NCBI GenBank assembly: GCA_028873575.1
Contig: JAGWHY010000001.1
Span: forward strand, 62,001-126,000
Length of the DNA: 64,000 bases
Direction: 5' to 3'
Source: Acidobacteriota bacterium
GTDB taxonomy: Bacteria > Actinomycetota > Acidimicrobiia > Acidimicrobiales > RAAP-2
Shown here: positions 8,837 to 16,089 of the stretch, piece after piece
Position numbering within the stretch: position 1 is the stretch's first letter
Layout: every line of letters starts with the position of its first letter
Program-made: the position numbers and the translations under genes
The notes under the pieces: generated by a model
What the model was told of the DNA's origin: nothing
What the model saw: the letters and a program-made list of their open reading frames with translations, nothing else
Database searches by the model: none

Positions 8837-9124
8837 ATGAGATCGGTGGAGCACGAACCTGAACGCCGCGAACAGAGTGGTGACACGACGGACGCGCAAG
8901 CGGCGCTTGATCGATTCCTTGCCCAGCCACCGGAGCACGGATTTGACGATGAGCTCGTCAAGTTACGTACCACGTATCACACGTCTCGTCGCACCCTACG
9001 GCAGTTCATCGTTCACTTTCTGTTCGAGAAGGAAGCGGGTGCGTCCTCGTCAATTTCGCCGCGTAGGGCTGACGGTTCACGTACGAAGCCATTCTTCTTC
9101 AACGGCAACGGGCGGGGCCGCTAA
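8837..9124 (+). CDS. small hypothetical protein
   Basis: 95 residues from ATG 8837, with AAAGGGGG at 8817-8824 at workable distance (the in-frame ATG at 8825 is too close to it). The N-terminal part is acidic and hydrophilic. Residues about 25-60 look helical (AALDRFLAQPPEHGFDDELVK), followed by a basic tail. No family recognised. Codon use resembles neighbouring genes, but the case rests only on frame and ribosome binding site. Confidence 0.4.
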   Translation: MRSVEHEPERREQSGDTTDAQAALDRFLAQPPEHGFDDELVKLRTTYHTSRRTLRQFIVHFLFEKEAGASSSISPRRADGSRTKPFFFNGNGRGR

Positions 9125-9339
9125 ATCGTCGAGGTCTTCGTCACTGCCCGTGACTCGGAAAAGTGACCACACCAAGTCGTAGAACCAATCGTGGCCCGCG
9201 ACGGTAGCGCCGCGTTCTGGCGACGCTCATAACGGTCGTACCCAAGATTGGCGTTGACCTGGACTGAGGTCGTGACGCGACTTCCGAGCGGCGACCCACG
9301 CGCGCCTCACGTCGTCGGGCGACGCTCGTGCCTCGGCAC

Positions 9340-10038
9340 CTAGCTGGCGTCAGTCGTAGCGCGCCGCAGGTCGCGCACGGCGTAACGCTGGTGTTCCCAC
9401 TCTTCGTTAAGAATGACGTGCAGACAGTGCAGGACCGTCACTCGGTGTTCGGGCGCCCACGGGTGGGGGCGAGTCTCGTCAAGCGTTTCGCTCGTGACGT
9501 TGGCCAGGTAGTCGCGAACCATGGCCAGGTGTGCAACGCGGGCCGCGAGGACGTCGTCGTAGGATTCGGGTTCGCGGAAGAACGAAACGTCACCGCCCTC
9601 GGGCTCGTACTCGGCAAACGGCTGGCCAATCCAGTGAAACGGTTGCGCTTGGCCGAGGATGGCGCCGTGCAGCCAAGCGTTCGTTGCCATTACGAGATGG
9701 CGAAGTGTCTGGGCGAAACTCCACTCGCCGTCAACCGAAACCTCCTCGAATCCAGTCGCGATTGCGACAACGTCAGCCCACGAATTTTCGATTGCCGTCC
9801 ACGCGTCACGCAGACCAGTAGGAGTCGTCGCGGATTTCAATTCTCGCCCGGGAAAGCGTCGGTTGAGTTCGCCCTCCACGTATGAAACGACGTCGACGTC
9901 ATTGACCCACAGCGACCCCTCCGCGAGATTGGGATCGTCGATCTCCATCCCCGCGACGTCAGATCCACGAATGACGGCATCGAGCAACACGCAGCGAATG
10001 AATTTGGCGTCAGAGAGATCTTGGTCGGAGAATTCCAC
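9340..10038 (-). CDS. DinB-like protein with N-terminal pentapeptide-type segment
   Basis: 232 aa. The first ~30 residues have pentapeptide-repeat character (FSDQDLSDAKF). Residues about 75-225 form a DinB/DUF664-type four-helix bundle, with WSFAQTLRHLVMATNAWLH and the C-terminal EEWEHQRYAVRDL whose histidines normally bind a metal. This family is common in actinobacteria that make mycothiol, where DinB proteins often act as thiol transferases, but the substrate here is unknown. The pentapeptide segment is short for the family, and an IS remnant abuts the 5' end, so the start region may be rearranged. Confidence 0.75.
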   Translation of the reverse strand: MEFSDQDLSDAKFIRCVLLDAVIRGSDVAGMEIDDPNLAEGSLWVNDVDVVSYVEGELNRRFPGRELKSATTPTGLRDAWTAIENSWADVVAIATGFEEVSVDGEWSFAQTLRHLVMATNAWLHGAILGQAQPFHWIGQPFAEYEPEGGDVSFFREPESYDDVLAARVAHLAMVRDYLANVTSETLDETRPHPWAPEHRVTVLHCLHVILNEEWEHQRYAVRDLRRATTDAS

Positions 10039-10468
10039 CTCCAGATGATGCCACGACGAAATTGATTAGTGTTGACGATACCGAGGGAGCCGTGTCGAAC
10101 ACTTCCTTGGTCAAAGGATGTTCGAGGCGAATCTGTCTCCAACTGGGGTAGTGACGGCGCAGTTTGACCACTCGCGATTCAACGCGAGGGTCGATGTGTG
10201 CTGGTAAGTAATCGGGCCATTGTGAGGGTTCGACGACCGCGTCGAGTCCACTCACTTCGTAACGCGTCGGCCACGCGTGGATTGACTGGCGATTCACGCG
10301 AAACTTTTGTGCCAAATCGGTGATAGTGAAACCATCGCTGATGACGCCGAACACGACGTCGTAGCGCTGTTCCCTTTTGCTGAGCTCAATGAACACTGGG
10401 CCAACTCCGCAACGCGTAGTTGAGTCTGGTGGTGGCTGGGTGTCAAGGAGGTCCCGAAGGTCTGTCAA
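10010..10468 (-). pseudogene. IS481-type transposase remnant (N-terminal part only)
   Basis: The first ~115 residues show the helix-turn-helix half of an IS481/IS3-like transposase: LSKREQRYDVVFGVISDG, DLAQKFRVNRQSIHAWPTRY, then LRRHYPSWRQIRLEH. The DDE catalytic domain is absent. The frame instead runs out in unrelated sequence overlapping the DinB gene start. An 18/19-base direct repeat (10445-10463 and 10489-10507) lies at its 5' side. It is an inert relic of an insertion next to the tRNA-Lys element. Confidence 0.7.
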
Positions 10469-10533
10469 GTGGGTGTCGAAACCCCGTAAAGGAGGTCTCG
10501 AAGGTCTTTTGTCCAGTAGGTACCGAACTATTA

Positions 10534-10579
10534 CAGGGATTTAGTGGGCCGCCCGGGTCTCGATCCCAGCACCTTGGGA
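10534..10579 (+). repeat. distal attachment-site copy (3' half of tRNA-Lys)
   Basis: 46 bases matching 17322-17367 with one mismatch. They cover the 3' part of the tRNA-Lys gene from the anticodon stem to the discriminator base, plus 11 bases beyond. No tRNA 5' half follows, so this is a duplicated att core, not a gene. The two copies are direct repeats bounding the element. Confidence 0.88.
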
Positions 10580-10684
10580 GTCGGGCCAAGCACTCCGCCG
10601 TCGTCCGTCATTGTTCAAATTACCTGGTCAATGGCCTCGTCAAGTCCACCGACGTCCGCCGAAATCCTCGCGAATCTGATGCCC

Positions 10685-10704
10685 TGGCTACATAATTGGC
10701 TACA
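10685..10704 (+). repeat. arm-type site, left end
   Basis: TGGCTACATAATTGGCTACA, itself a double GGCTACA motif. It matches 17267-17286 at 19 of 20 positions, in the same orientation. Both copies lie just inside the att cores, as expected for integrase arm-binding sites. Confidence 0.6.
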
Positions 10705-10826
10705 AAACTCTGGAAACGATGCTTCAGCCGCACTCAAAATCTGCGGCGTCGACGGCCTCGAGATTGAATTGCACGTTGGTTCTTCGGCCGATTGATTCAA
10801 ATCAATTTTGAACTGGCGTTCTCATG

Positions 10827-10846
10827 AAAAACGGACTATCAGTCCG
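10827..10846 (-). terminator. hairpin with T-run, minus strand
   Basis: On the minus strand the arms CGGACT and AGTCCG flank a GAT loop and are followed by TTTTT. It would stop transcription running leftward, opposite to the sigma-factor gene. No minus-strand gene ends here, so it may block read-through or antisense transcription at the element's left end. Confidence 0.45.
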
Positions 10847-10881
10847 CCTTCCAGAAATAGGGATGAGGCAACTGGATTTTT

Positions 10882-11553
10882 TTGGTGACGGAGACTGGAC
10901 TGGTTGGCCATTCCTTGATCCGTGTAACGCTGGCTGTGGTGCGGACAGTACTGGGAGTGAAATCCGTTGGTGACGAAGCCACCGTCTGGGCGGCGGTGCT
11001 TGACCATGACGCTGACGCGTTCGTCGCTATTTTTGACCAGCACCGTGACCGCGTCTTTCGTCACGCACTGCGAATGACCGCCAACGTGCACGACGCGGAA
11101 GACGTCACGGCGGGCGCCTTCTTTGAACTGTGGCGTCGGCAGAAGTCCGTTCGGGTGGTTGATGGTTCGGTGCTGCCATGGCTGCTCGTCACGACCACGA
11201 ATCTGGCGCGAAATCTGACGCGTGGCCTTCGGCGCTACCGCGCACTGATTGATTCACTCCCACGGGCGCAGAACGTGAGCAGTGCCGAAGATGTCGCGTT
11301 GGAACACTTCGAGGAGCTCCGAATAGCGGCGCAGATTAAAGAGGCCCTCGGGGGCCTTTCAGCGGCGGACGCGGCCCTCATCACGTTGACCATGTTCGAG
11401 CACTATTCGACCGCTCAAATCGCAGCAGCCCTCGGAATCACCGACGGTGCCGCTCGCACTCGACTTTCGCGGGCACGAGGCCGAATGGCAGACCTTCTCG
11501 TCGCGTCGGAGCACGACGAGAACGCTGCCGCTACCAAGGAGAAAAGTCGATGA
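10882..11553 (+). CDS. ECF-type RNA polymerase sigma factor (sigma-70 family)
   Basis: Region sigma2 is at about residues 45-115 (DQHRDRVFRHALRMTANV, then the -10 recognition stretch DAEDVTAGAFFELW). Region sigma4 is at about 150-210, with the helix-turn-helix STAQIAAALGITDGAARTRL. At 223 aa from TTG it is slightly long; GTG at 10957 would remove an unusual N-terminal extension and start at VKSVGDEA. It is translationally coupled (ATGA) to a one-TM protein, the usual arrangement for a sigma/anti-sigma pair. It is cargo of the tRNA-Lys element. Confidence 0.87.
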   Translation: MVTETGLVGHSLIRVTLAVVRTVLGVKSVGDEATVWAAVLDHDADAFVAIFDQHRDRVFRHALRMTANVHDAEDVTAGAFFELWRRQKSVRVVDGSVLPWLLVTTTNLARNLTRGLRRYRALIDSLPRAQNVSSAEDVALEHFEELRIAAQIKEALGGLSAADAALITLTMFEHYSTAQIAAALGITDGAARTRLSRARGRMADLLVASEHDENAAATKEKSR

Positions 11554-12377
11554 GCACCCTTGAGATGGATCCAGTCTTTGCCTCGGCATTGCGCGAAGCA
11601 CTCCTCACGACCGCAAAGGACACTCCTCGCGCGCGACGTGGTTGGCGGTGGCGCACTGGAACGGGCGTACTGCTCGGTGTGTCGCTGACGGCCGGCGGCG
11701 TGGCCCTGGCGTCGGGATTGTTCTCACCTCCGGGCGCACCAGTGAATACGCAGCTTGGGAACGTAATCACTGCCACACGAATTGGTACCGCGACCATTGC
11801 CCTTGGTGCACCACCCGCCGGAACCACTGATGTTTCTCTCGCGCTGACGTGTCTCACCGTGGGTACGTTCTACTTTCCTAACGGCTCCAGCATGAGTTGT
11901 GACGCCGCGGACATGACGCACACGTCACCCATTGATCGACAGGCGAGTGAAGTCGTTCCACTGAGTGCGGGCGTCGACTCCGTCACCATCACGACGGATC
12001 CGGGGGCTACGTGGACGCTGCAAGCGATGTACGTGAATCAGGTGACGACGCCATGGGGCGTAAACGCGAGTGGACAGACCTACGGTGTCGCGAATCAAAA
12101 CGGCACCCCAGACCTGGTCGCCGTCGTGATCAATCATGGGCTTACCCACGGCTACGTGAAGGCGAGTGACTTGAACTGCGCGGCGGGTGGTGGCGTCACG
12201 TCGCCGGCGCAAGCACTTGCGTGGGACCAAGCGAGTCAGAATCGCAATATCTCTATTCCCGTTTACGACAGCGATGGCGTGACAATTATTGGGAACTTCG
12301 TCCTTGGCTACTCGTCTAGCTCGAATGCACGAACCATGCCGCTCTCGTCACTGGATTTGAACTGTTCGACGTCATAA
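11550..12377 (+). CDS. single-pass membrane protein, putative anti-sigma partner
   Basis: 275 aa. A cytoplasmic N-terminus of about 32 residues is followed by one membrane segment (GTGVLLGVSLTAGGVALASGLF) and a large Ser/Thr/Asn-rich exported domain with several cysteines. The start overlaps the sigma-factor stop by four bases, so the two proteins are made together. The short N-terminus could hold the sigma factor until the outer domain senses a signal. There is no zinc-binding anti-sigma motif (H-x3-C-x2-C), so the role rests on context and topology only. Confidence 0.7.
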   Translation: MSTLEMDPVFASALREALLTTAKDTPRARRGWRWRTGTGVLLGVSLTAGGVALASGLFSPPGAPVNTQLGNVITATRIGTATIALGAPPAGTTDVSLALTCLTVGTFYFPNGSSMSCDAADMTHTSPIDRQASEVVPLSAGVDSVTITTDPGATWTLQAMYVNQVTTPWGVNASGQTYGVANQNGTPDLVAVVINHGLTHGYVKASDLNCAAGGGVTSPAQALAWDQASQNRNISIPVYDSDGVTIIGNFVLGYSSSSNARTMPLSSLDLNCSTS

Positions 12378-12595
12378 TCTTGCGCATCGCTCTAGGTGAT
12401 CGAGCAATTCAGCGAGGCACCTTCGGCGAACTCGGCATCCGAGAGAGCGCGTTAACCACCGTGCTGGTTCAGATCCGGGAACCGACGTCAACAATTTCCG
12501 ACTGGCGGCTGGTCCCTTGGAAACTAGATCTCCGGCTGGCGACCGGTGCCCCGATAAGCAGATCTACTGTGGGAGAAGGTAGTTGGAGGTTTGGG

Positions 12596-13192
12596 TTGAG
12601 TCATTCATCAAGAGGAATTCACGTATTGGCAGCAATCACGGGCACGGTCGTTCTCTCATTCTCGTCGGTGAACTTTCTCATGGGATCGTCGAACGCCATT
12701 GCGGCGACAGTGCCCGCCTGTTCGTCAAGCGTTCTTTCGCTAAGCCCGGGATTCACCCAGGCCTCCGCCGGCAACGTTGGCACCCCAATCGTGATAACGA
12801 ACCATGGCTCGACGGCGTGTTCAATTTCTGGCTACCCGATTGTTGTCGCCCGTACCGAGGCGACCAGTCCCCGCCCCGTCACTTTTGTACGTTGGCCCCG
12901 CTCACTGATCTACGTCGCCGCAAGCGTGAGAACGATTGTCATGGCTCCAAAGGGAACGACCTCTTTTGGCATCTCGTATATTGACGCGCTCGACCAAACG
13001 TATGGACAGGGTCGAGACTGTCTAATGAGTTCCATTACCGTTCAGCTTCCGCGTGTCATCCCCGCGCGCAAAGTAACCGTCGTTTTGCGGAAGGGATCTG
13101 ACGGCTTTGGGGGACCTATCAACTCCTGCTTTGCGGGATTTGAGTTCGGCTTAACGCCGATCGTGAAGGGGTCGACTCCACCCGAGCACTAA
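12596..13192 (+). CDS. exported DUF4232-type protein
   Basis: 198 aa from TTG 12596, chosen because GGAGG lies six bases upstream and a clean Sec signal then follows (HVLAAITGTVVLSFSSVNFL, ending ...AIAATVPA). The long upstream frame extension lacks these. The mature part is a DUF4232-like beta sandwich (ACSSSVLSLSP, NHGSTACSISGYPIV), with four cysteines that could pair outside the cell. Function unknown. It lies downstream of the sigma/membrane pair and may be in their regulon. Confidence 0.65.
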   Translation: MSHSSRGIHVLAAITGTVVLSFSSVNFLMGSSNAIAATVPACSSSVLSLSPGFTQASAGNVGTPIVITNHGSTACSISGYPIVVARTEATSPRPVTFVRWPRSLIYVAASVRTIVMAPKGTTSFGISYIDALDQTYGQGRDCLMSSITVQLPRVIPARKVTVVLRKGSDGFGGPINSCFAGFEFGLTPIVKGSTPPEH

Positions 13193-13454
13193 ACGACCTT
13201 TTGAGCGACTCTTGTTCCTGATCGCTAGTCGCTACGACCCCAAAAATACCGTTTTTGAAACTAGACAAAATGATCTCGGAGATCCGACGTAACACATATG
13301 CCACCTGGCACTCGCGACTTGAACTGCCCTGATTGGTGTCGGAGACGACGCCACGAAACCGGTCATTCTTGTCCACGGTCATGCGGTGCGATGTTCGTGT
13401 GAGGCAAAAAAAGTGGTCAGCCAAGTATAGAATTATGCTGCACTCAAAGTAAAG

Positions 13455-13466
13455 TATAATGCATTT
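13455..13466 (+). promoter_or_regulatory. leaderless promoter of the XRE-cupin regulator
   Basis: A perfect TATAAT (13455-13460), then six bases, then the ATG at 13467. No ribosome binding site is present and no good -35 box is visible. The near-repeat AAGTATAGAATTATGC (13423-13438) upstream may be part of an operator. Confidence 0.6.
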
Positions 13467-14069
13467 ATGAGCCCCGACGTCTCCCTCCTAGCCGCTGCCA
13501 TTGGCGAACGCGTGAAACAGGAGCGTCAGTTGCGTGGCTGGACCCTTGATCAGTTGGCGGAGTTGGCGGGAGCTAGTCGCCGTACCGTGGTGAACGTCGA
13601 GCACGGCACCGCGAATCCCAGTGTGGCGATTCTCCTTCGACTTAGCGACGCGCTCGGTATTGGGCTTGCTTCACTCGTCGATACCCCGGATGCTCAGGTG
13701 GTGAAGGTTGTGCGGCACGGACAGGGTGCACGGCTTTGGAGTGGTGAATCGGGCGGTAGTGGCGTGTTGGTGGCAAGCAGCGAACAACCCGACATCGTAG
13801 AACTGTGGGACTGGACCCTTCGTCCGAAGGAGCGTTACGCGAGCAACGCGCACTCTTCGGGTACGCGTGAAATGGCCCAAGTATTGAAGGGTGTCGTCAC
13901 AATCACGGTGTCGCGTGACACCTTTTCCTTGAAGGTCGGTGACGCCATCTCTTTTCCCGGTGACGCGCCGCACGTCTACGCCAACGTGGGTAGCAATCTT
14001 GCTCGCTTTTCACTGGTCGTCTTTCAACCTCGCGACGCCGGGATGTCAGGGGGAGGCCGCAGTGCCTGA
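13467..14069 (+). CDS. XRE-family regulator with C-terminal cupin domain
   Basis: 200 aa. Residues about 10-65 form the helix-turn-helix (GWTLDQLAELAGASRRTVVNVEHG). Residues about 105-185 form a cupin barrel (STR...EMAQVLKGVVTITV, LKVGDAISFPGDAPHVYAN). Such proteins sense a small ligand with the cupin and control neighbouring metabolic genes. First gene of a three-gene operon, overlapping the next start by eight bases. Confidence 0.87.
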   Translation: MSPDVSLLAAAIGERVKQERQLRGWTLDQLAELAGASRRTVVNVEHGTANPSVAILLRLSDALGIGLASLVDTPDAQVVKVVRHGQGARLWSGESGGSGVLVASSEQPDIVELWDWTLRPKERYASNAHSSGTREMAQVLKGVVTITVSRDTFSLKVGDAISFPGDAPHVYANVGSNLARFSLVVFQPRDAGMSGGGRSA

Positions 14070-14790
14070 AGTGACAAGCCTTGAACAGTTCCTCGATGAA
14101 GCAAGTGTCGACTCATCAGTATGGACACTGCGCCCGGACTACCAGGCAATACTCCTCGTCGCCGATGGACTCCTCGCAGGGCCGAGTGACGAGATTTCCG
14201 ACGCTCTCGTGCGCGCTGCCGAAATTGCGGGTCGTGACGCGCTCGGAGCTCAACCCGTGGAACAACTGGAGCACGTCGCGGCCTGGCGAGACGCCTATCG
14301 AGCGTTCGGTGCGAAGCCCCAGCGCACGCGTAGCAGTCTCGAAGCGCTTCTCCGTCGGTTGCCAATGGGACTTCCTCGCGTGAATCGGCTGACCGATATG
14401 TACAACGCCATATCAGTCATTCATCAAATCCCCGTAGGTGGGGAGGATCTGGCGAACTACGAAGGTTCCCTTCGGCTCGTTCGTGCCGGTGGCGACGAGT
14501 TTTTTGAAACTATCAACGCGGGAGTCGGGGTCGTTGAATGTCCGGAGCCGGGCGAAGTGGTCTGGCGCGACGACGTCGGCGTAACGTGTCGACGTTGGAA
14601 TTGGCGACAGACGACGCGAACGCAGCTTCGTATCGACACGACCTCGGCGCTCTTAATTTTCGACGCGTTGGCGCCAATCACCGCGCACGCTCTCAATGCC
14701 GCCGCCGATGAACTCCTTGAGCATCTTGAAAAGTTCGGTGCCAGCGTACGTTCAACACGGCGTCTCTTAACGATTAGCGAAAGGAAATGA
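14062..14790 (+). CDS. B3/B4 domain protein
   Basis: 242 aa from GTG 14062, picked because GGGGGAGG sits six bases upstream and overlaps the preceding gene's end. Most of the protein is a B3/B4 domain, related to the editing domain of phenylalanyl-tRNA synthetase beta: WRDAYRAFGAKPQRTRSSLEALLRR, MYNAISVIHQIPVGGEDL, and a C-terminal ITAHALNAAADELLEHL. Stand-alone versions are thought to handle mischarged or modified aminoacyl compounds. Two bases separate it from the PaiB-like gene. Confidence 0.82.
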   Translation: MPEVTSLEQFLDEASVDSSVWTLRPDYQAILLVADGLLAGPSDEISDALVRAAEIAGRDALGAQPVEQLEHVAAWRDAYRAFGAKPQRTRSSLEALLRRLPMGLPRVNRLTDMYNAISVIHQIPVGGEDLANYEGSLRLVRAGGDEFFETINAGVGVVECPEPGEVVWRDDVGVTCRRWNWRQTTRTQLRIDTTSALLIFDALAPITAHALNAAADELLEHLEKFGASVRSTRRLLTISERK

Positions 14791-14791
14791 C

Positions 14792-15457
14792 ATGCTGATT
14801 AACGCCTCTGACGCCGCTCTCAGTGAGGCAGAGTGGCGCGAATGGCTTCTCACCACGGATCATTTCGGCGTCCTCGCCGTCAATAATCTCGATGCCGCAC
14901 ACGCACCCATGATGGTGCCTACGCATTTCACGCTACTGGCTAATGAGTTGCTTTTACACTTGGCCACGCCTAACCCCGTTTGGCCACACTTGGAGGTCGC
15001 ACGCGAGGTTGGGCTGATCGTGACGGGTGATTACGCATACATCCCCACGTATTGGCGAGCGCCTCACGGCACTGTCGAAGAAGACGGCGTACCGACGAGT
15101 TACTACGCGGCGGTGCAGTTCCTCTGTCGACCGTCGGTGGTCGATGATTCGCGAGAGAAGGCTGAGCTCCTTGGCGATCAACTCGGCGGGTTTCAACCTG
15201 AGGGACGCCACGCTGAGGTACGCGCTGACGGTGGTCCCTACGCGCGTATGTTGCCGGGAATTCGCGGACTGCGTCTAGAAGTATTGAGAGTAGACGCCAA
15301 GTTCAAGTACGACGATTCCAAATCGGTTGAACATCGTGAAAAAGTGATCCGTTACCTCGAGCAGCGTGATCGTGGCGTCGACCGCGGAGCGGCGCGTCAG
15401 CAACGGCGGCGCCTCAATGAGATTGGCGACTGGCGGCATTTTCGAGAAAATAGCTAA
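14792..15457 (+). CDS. FMN-binding negative transcriptional regulator-like protein (PaiB family)
   Basis: 221 aa. A split-barrel flavin-binding fold like PaiB: MMVPTHF near residue 40, HLATPNPVWPHLE, GDYAYIPTYWRAP and a central SYYAAVQFLCRPSVV. The C-terminus LRLEVLRVDAKFKYDDSKS is characteristic, although the tail is unusually basic. It closes the XRE-cupin / B3-B4 / PaiB operon. The three together suggest a small flavin-linked detoxification or amine/amino-acid response unit, but the substrate is not evident. Confidence 0.8.
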   Translation: MLINASDAALSEAEWREWLLTTDHFGVLAVNNLDAAHAPMMVPTHFTLLANELLLHLATPNPVWPHLEVAREVGLIVTGDYAYIPTYWRAPHGTVEEDGVPTSYYAAVQFLCRPSVVDDSREKAELLGDQLGGFQPEGRHAEVRADGGPYARMLPGIRGLRLEVLRVDAKFKYDDSKSVEHREKVIRYLEQRDRGVDRGAARQQRRRLNEIGDWRHFRENS

Positions 15458-15599
15458 GTATGAGCATTCAACAAAACTTGATTGATGTATAGACAGGTTC
15501 ATCACCATTTGTCTTCTGATTCATTTCTTTGGTCCTAGGGCCGGTGCCCGGGCCGACGGGCGCGTAGCGCCAAGGAGGCCGTTCGGGCTATCCGAGTGA

Positions 15600-15635
15600 T
15601 TCTCAAAATCGTTGAAATTTCACGGGTTCTCAAAA
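15600..15635. promoter_or_regulatory. palindrome flanked by direct repeats upstream of excisionase gene
   Basis: The perfect palindrome TGAAATTTCA (15613-15622) is bracketed by two copies of TTCTCAAAA (15600-15608 and 15627-15635). It lies about 100 bases before the excisionase start, with a TATAAG (15691-15696) between. It could be an operator or an excisionase-binding cluster. Confidence 0.4.
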
Positions 15636-15733
15636 AAGTTTAGTGATCGAGCAAGAAATTTTGTTCGATATGGCCAAAAAACGTGGTCCTTATAAGTAGG
15701 GGGCGAAAATCTCGCTCCTCGAAAGGGAGCACC

Positions 15734-16033
15734 GTGAAACTGTCGATTAAAGATCTTTCGGAAAGCCACAAGTGTTGTTCGATGACGCACGATCTGGACG
15801 TCGGCGTATCGGAACACACGTGCGAAGACGGAAATGCTGCTCGACCGTTGGGCATGGCGGACGTTCAGCTACTGACGGTGGCAGAAGTAGCGAGAACGCT
15901 CGCCATCGGTCGCTCCAGTGTCTATGAATTGATGTACAGGGGCGATTTGAAGTCAGTGAAAATTGGAGGTTGCCGGCGAATTCGTTACAGCGACCTGGGA
16001 GAGTACGTGCGCTACCTCGACGACGCCTCCTAG
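15734..16033 (+). CDS. excisionase-family helix-turn-helix protein
   Basis: 99 aa from GTG 15734, preceded by GAAAGGGAG at good distance. The C-terminal ~55 residues form the MerR-like excisionase fold (LLTVAEVARTLAIGRSSVYELMYRGDL, then KIGGCRRIRYSDLGEYV). The first ~40 residues are cysteine/histidine-containing and not recognised. Placed just before the integrase, it is expected to control directionality or integrase expression. Confidence 0.82.
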   Translation: MKLSIKDLSESHKCCSMTHDLDVGVSEHTCEDGNAARPLGMADVQLLTVAEVARTLAIGRSSVYELMYRGDLKSVKIGGCRRIRYSDLGEYVRYLDDAS

Positions 16034-16089
16034 GTCTCGGTCTCGGCGGATGACAGTGGTGGAGTGGCGTGAGGTGAAAGGAGAGTTCC

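Larger units (their letters stand above)
10469..10881. other. left end of the tRNA-Lys element, non-coding
   Basis: No convincing gene. The stretch holds the distal att copy (10534-10579), an arm-like integrase site (10685-10704), a 7-bp-arm palindrome (10791-10806) and a minus-strand hairpin with T-run (10827-10846). Short open frames here are by-products of the tRNA-derived sequence. Confidence 0.6.

Noticed and set aside
10534-10605. second tRNA-Lys gene
   Set aside because: Only the 3' half from the anticodon stem matches; the D-arm and 5' acceptor strand are missing.
10544-10795. 83-aa frame starting in the left att copy
   Set aside because: The VGRPGLDP-like start is the complement of tRNA-Lys sequence; the rest has no motif.
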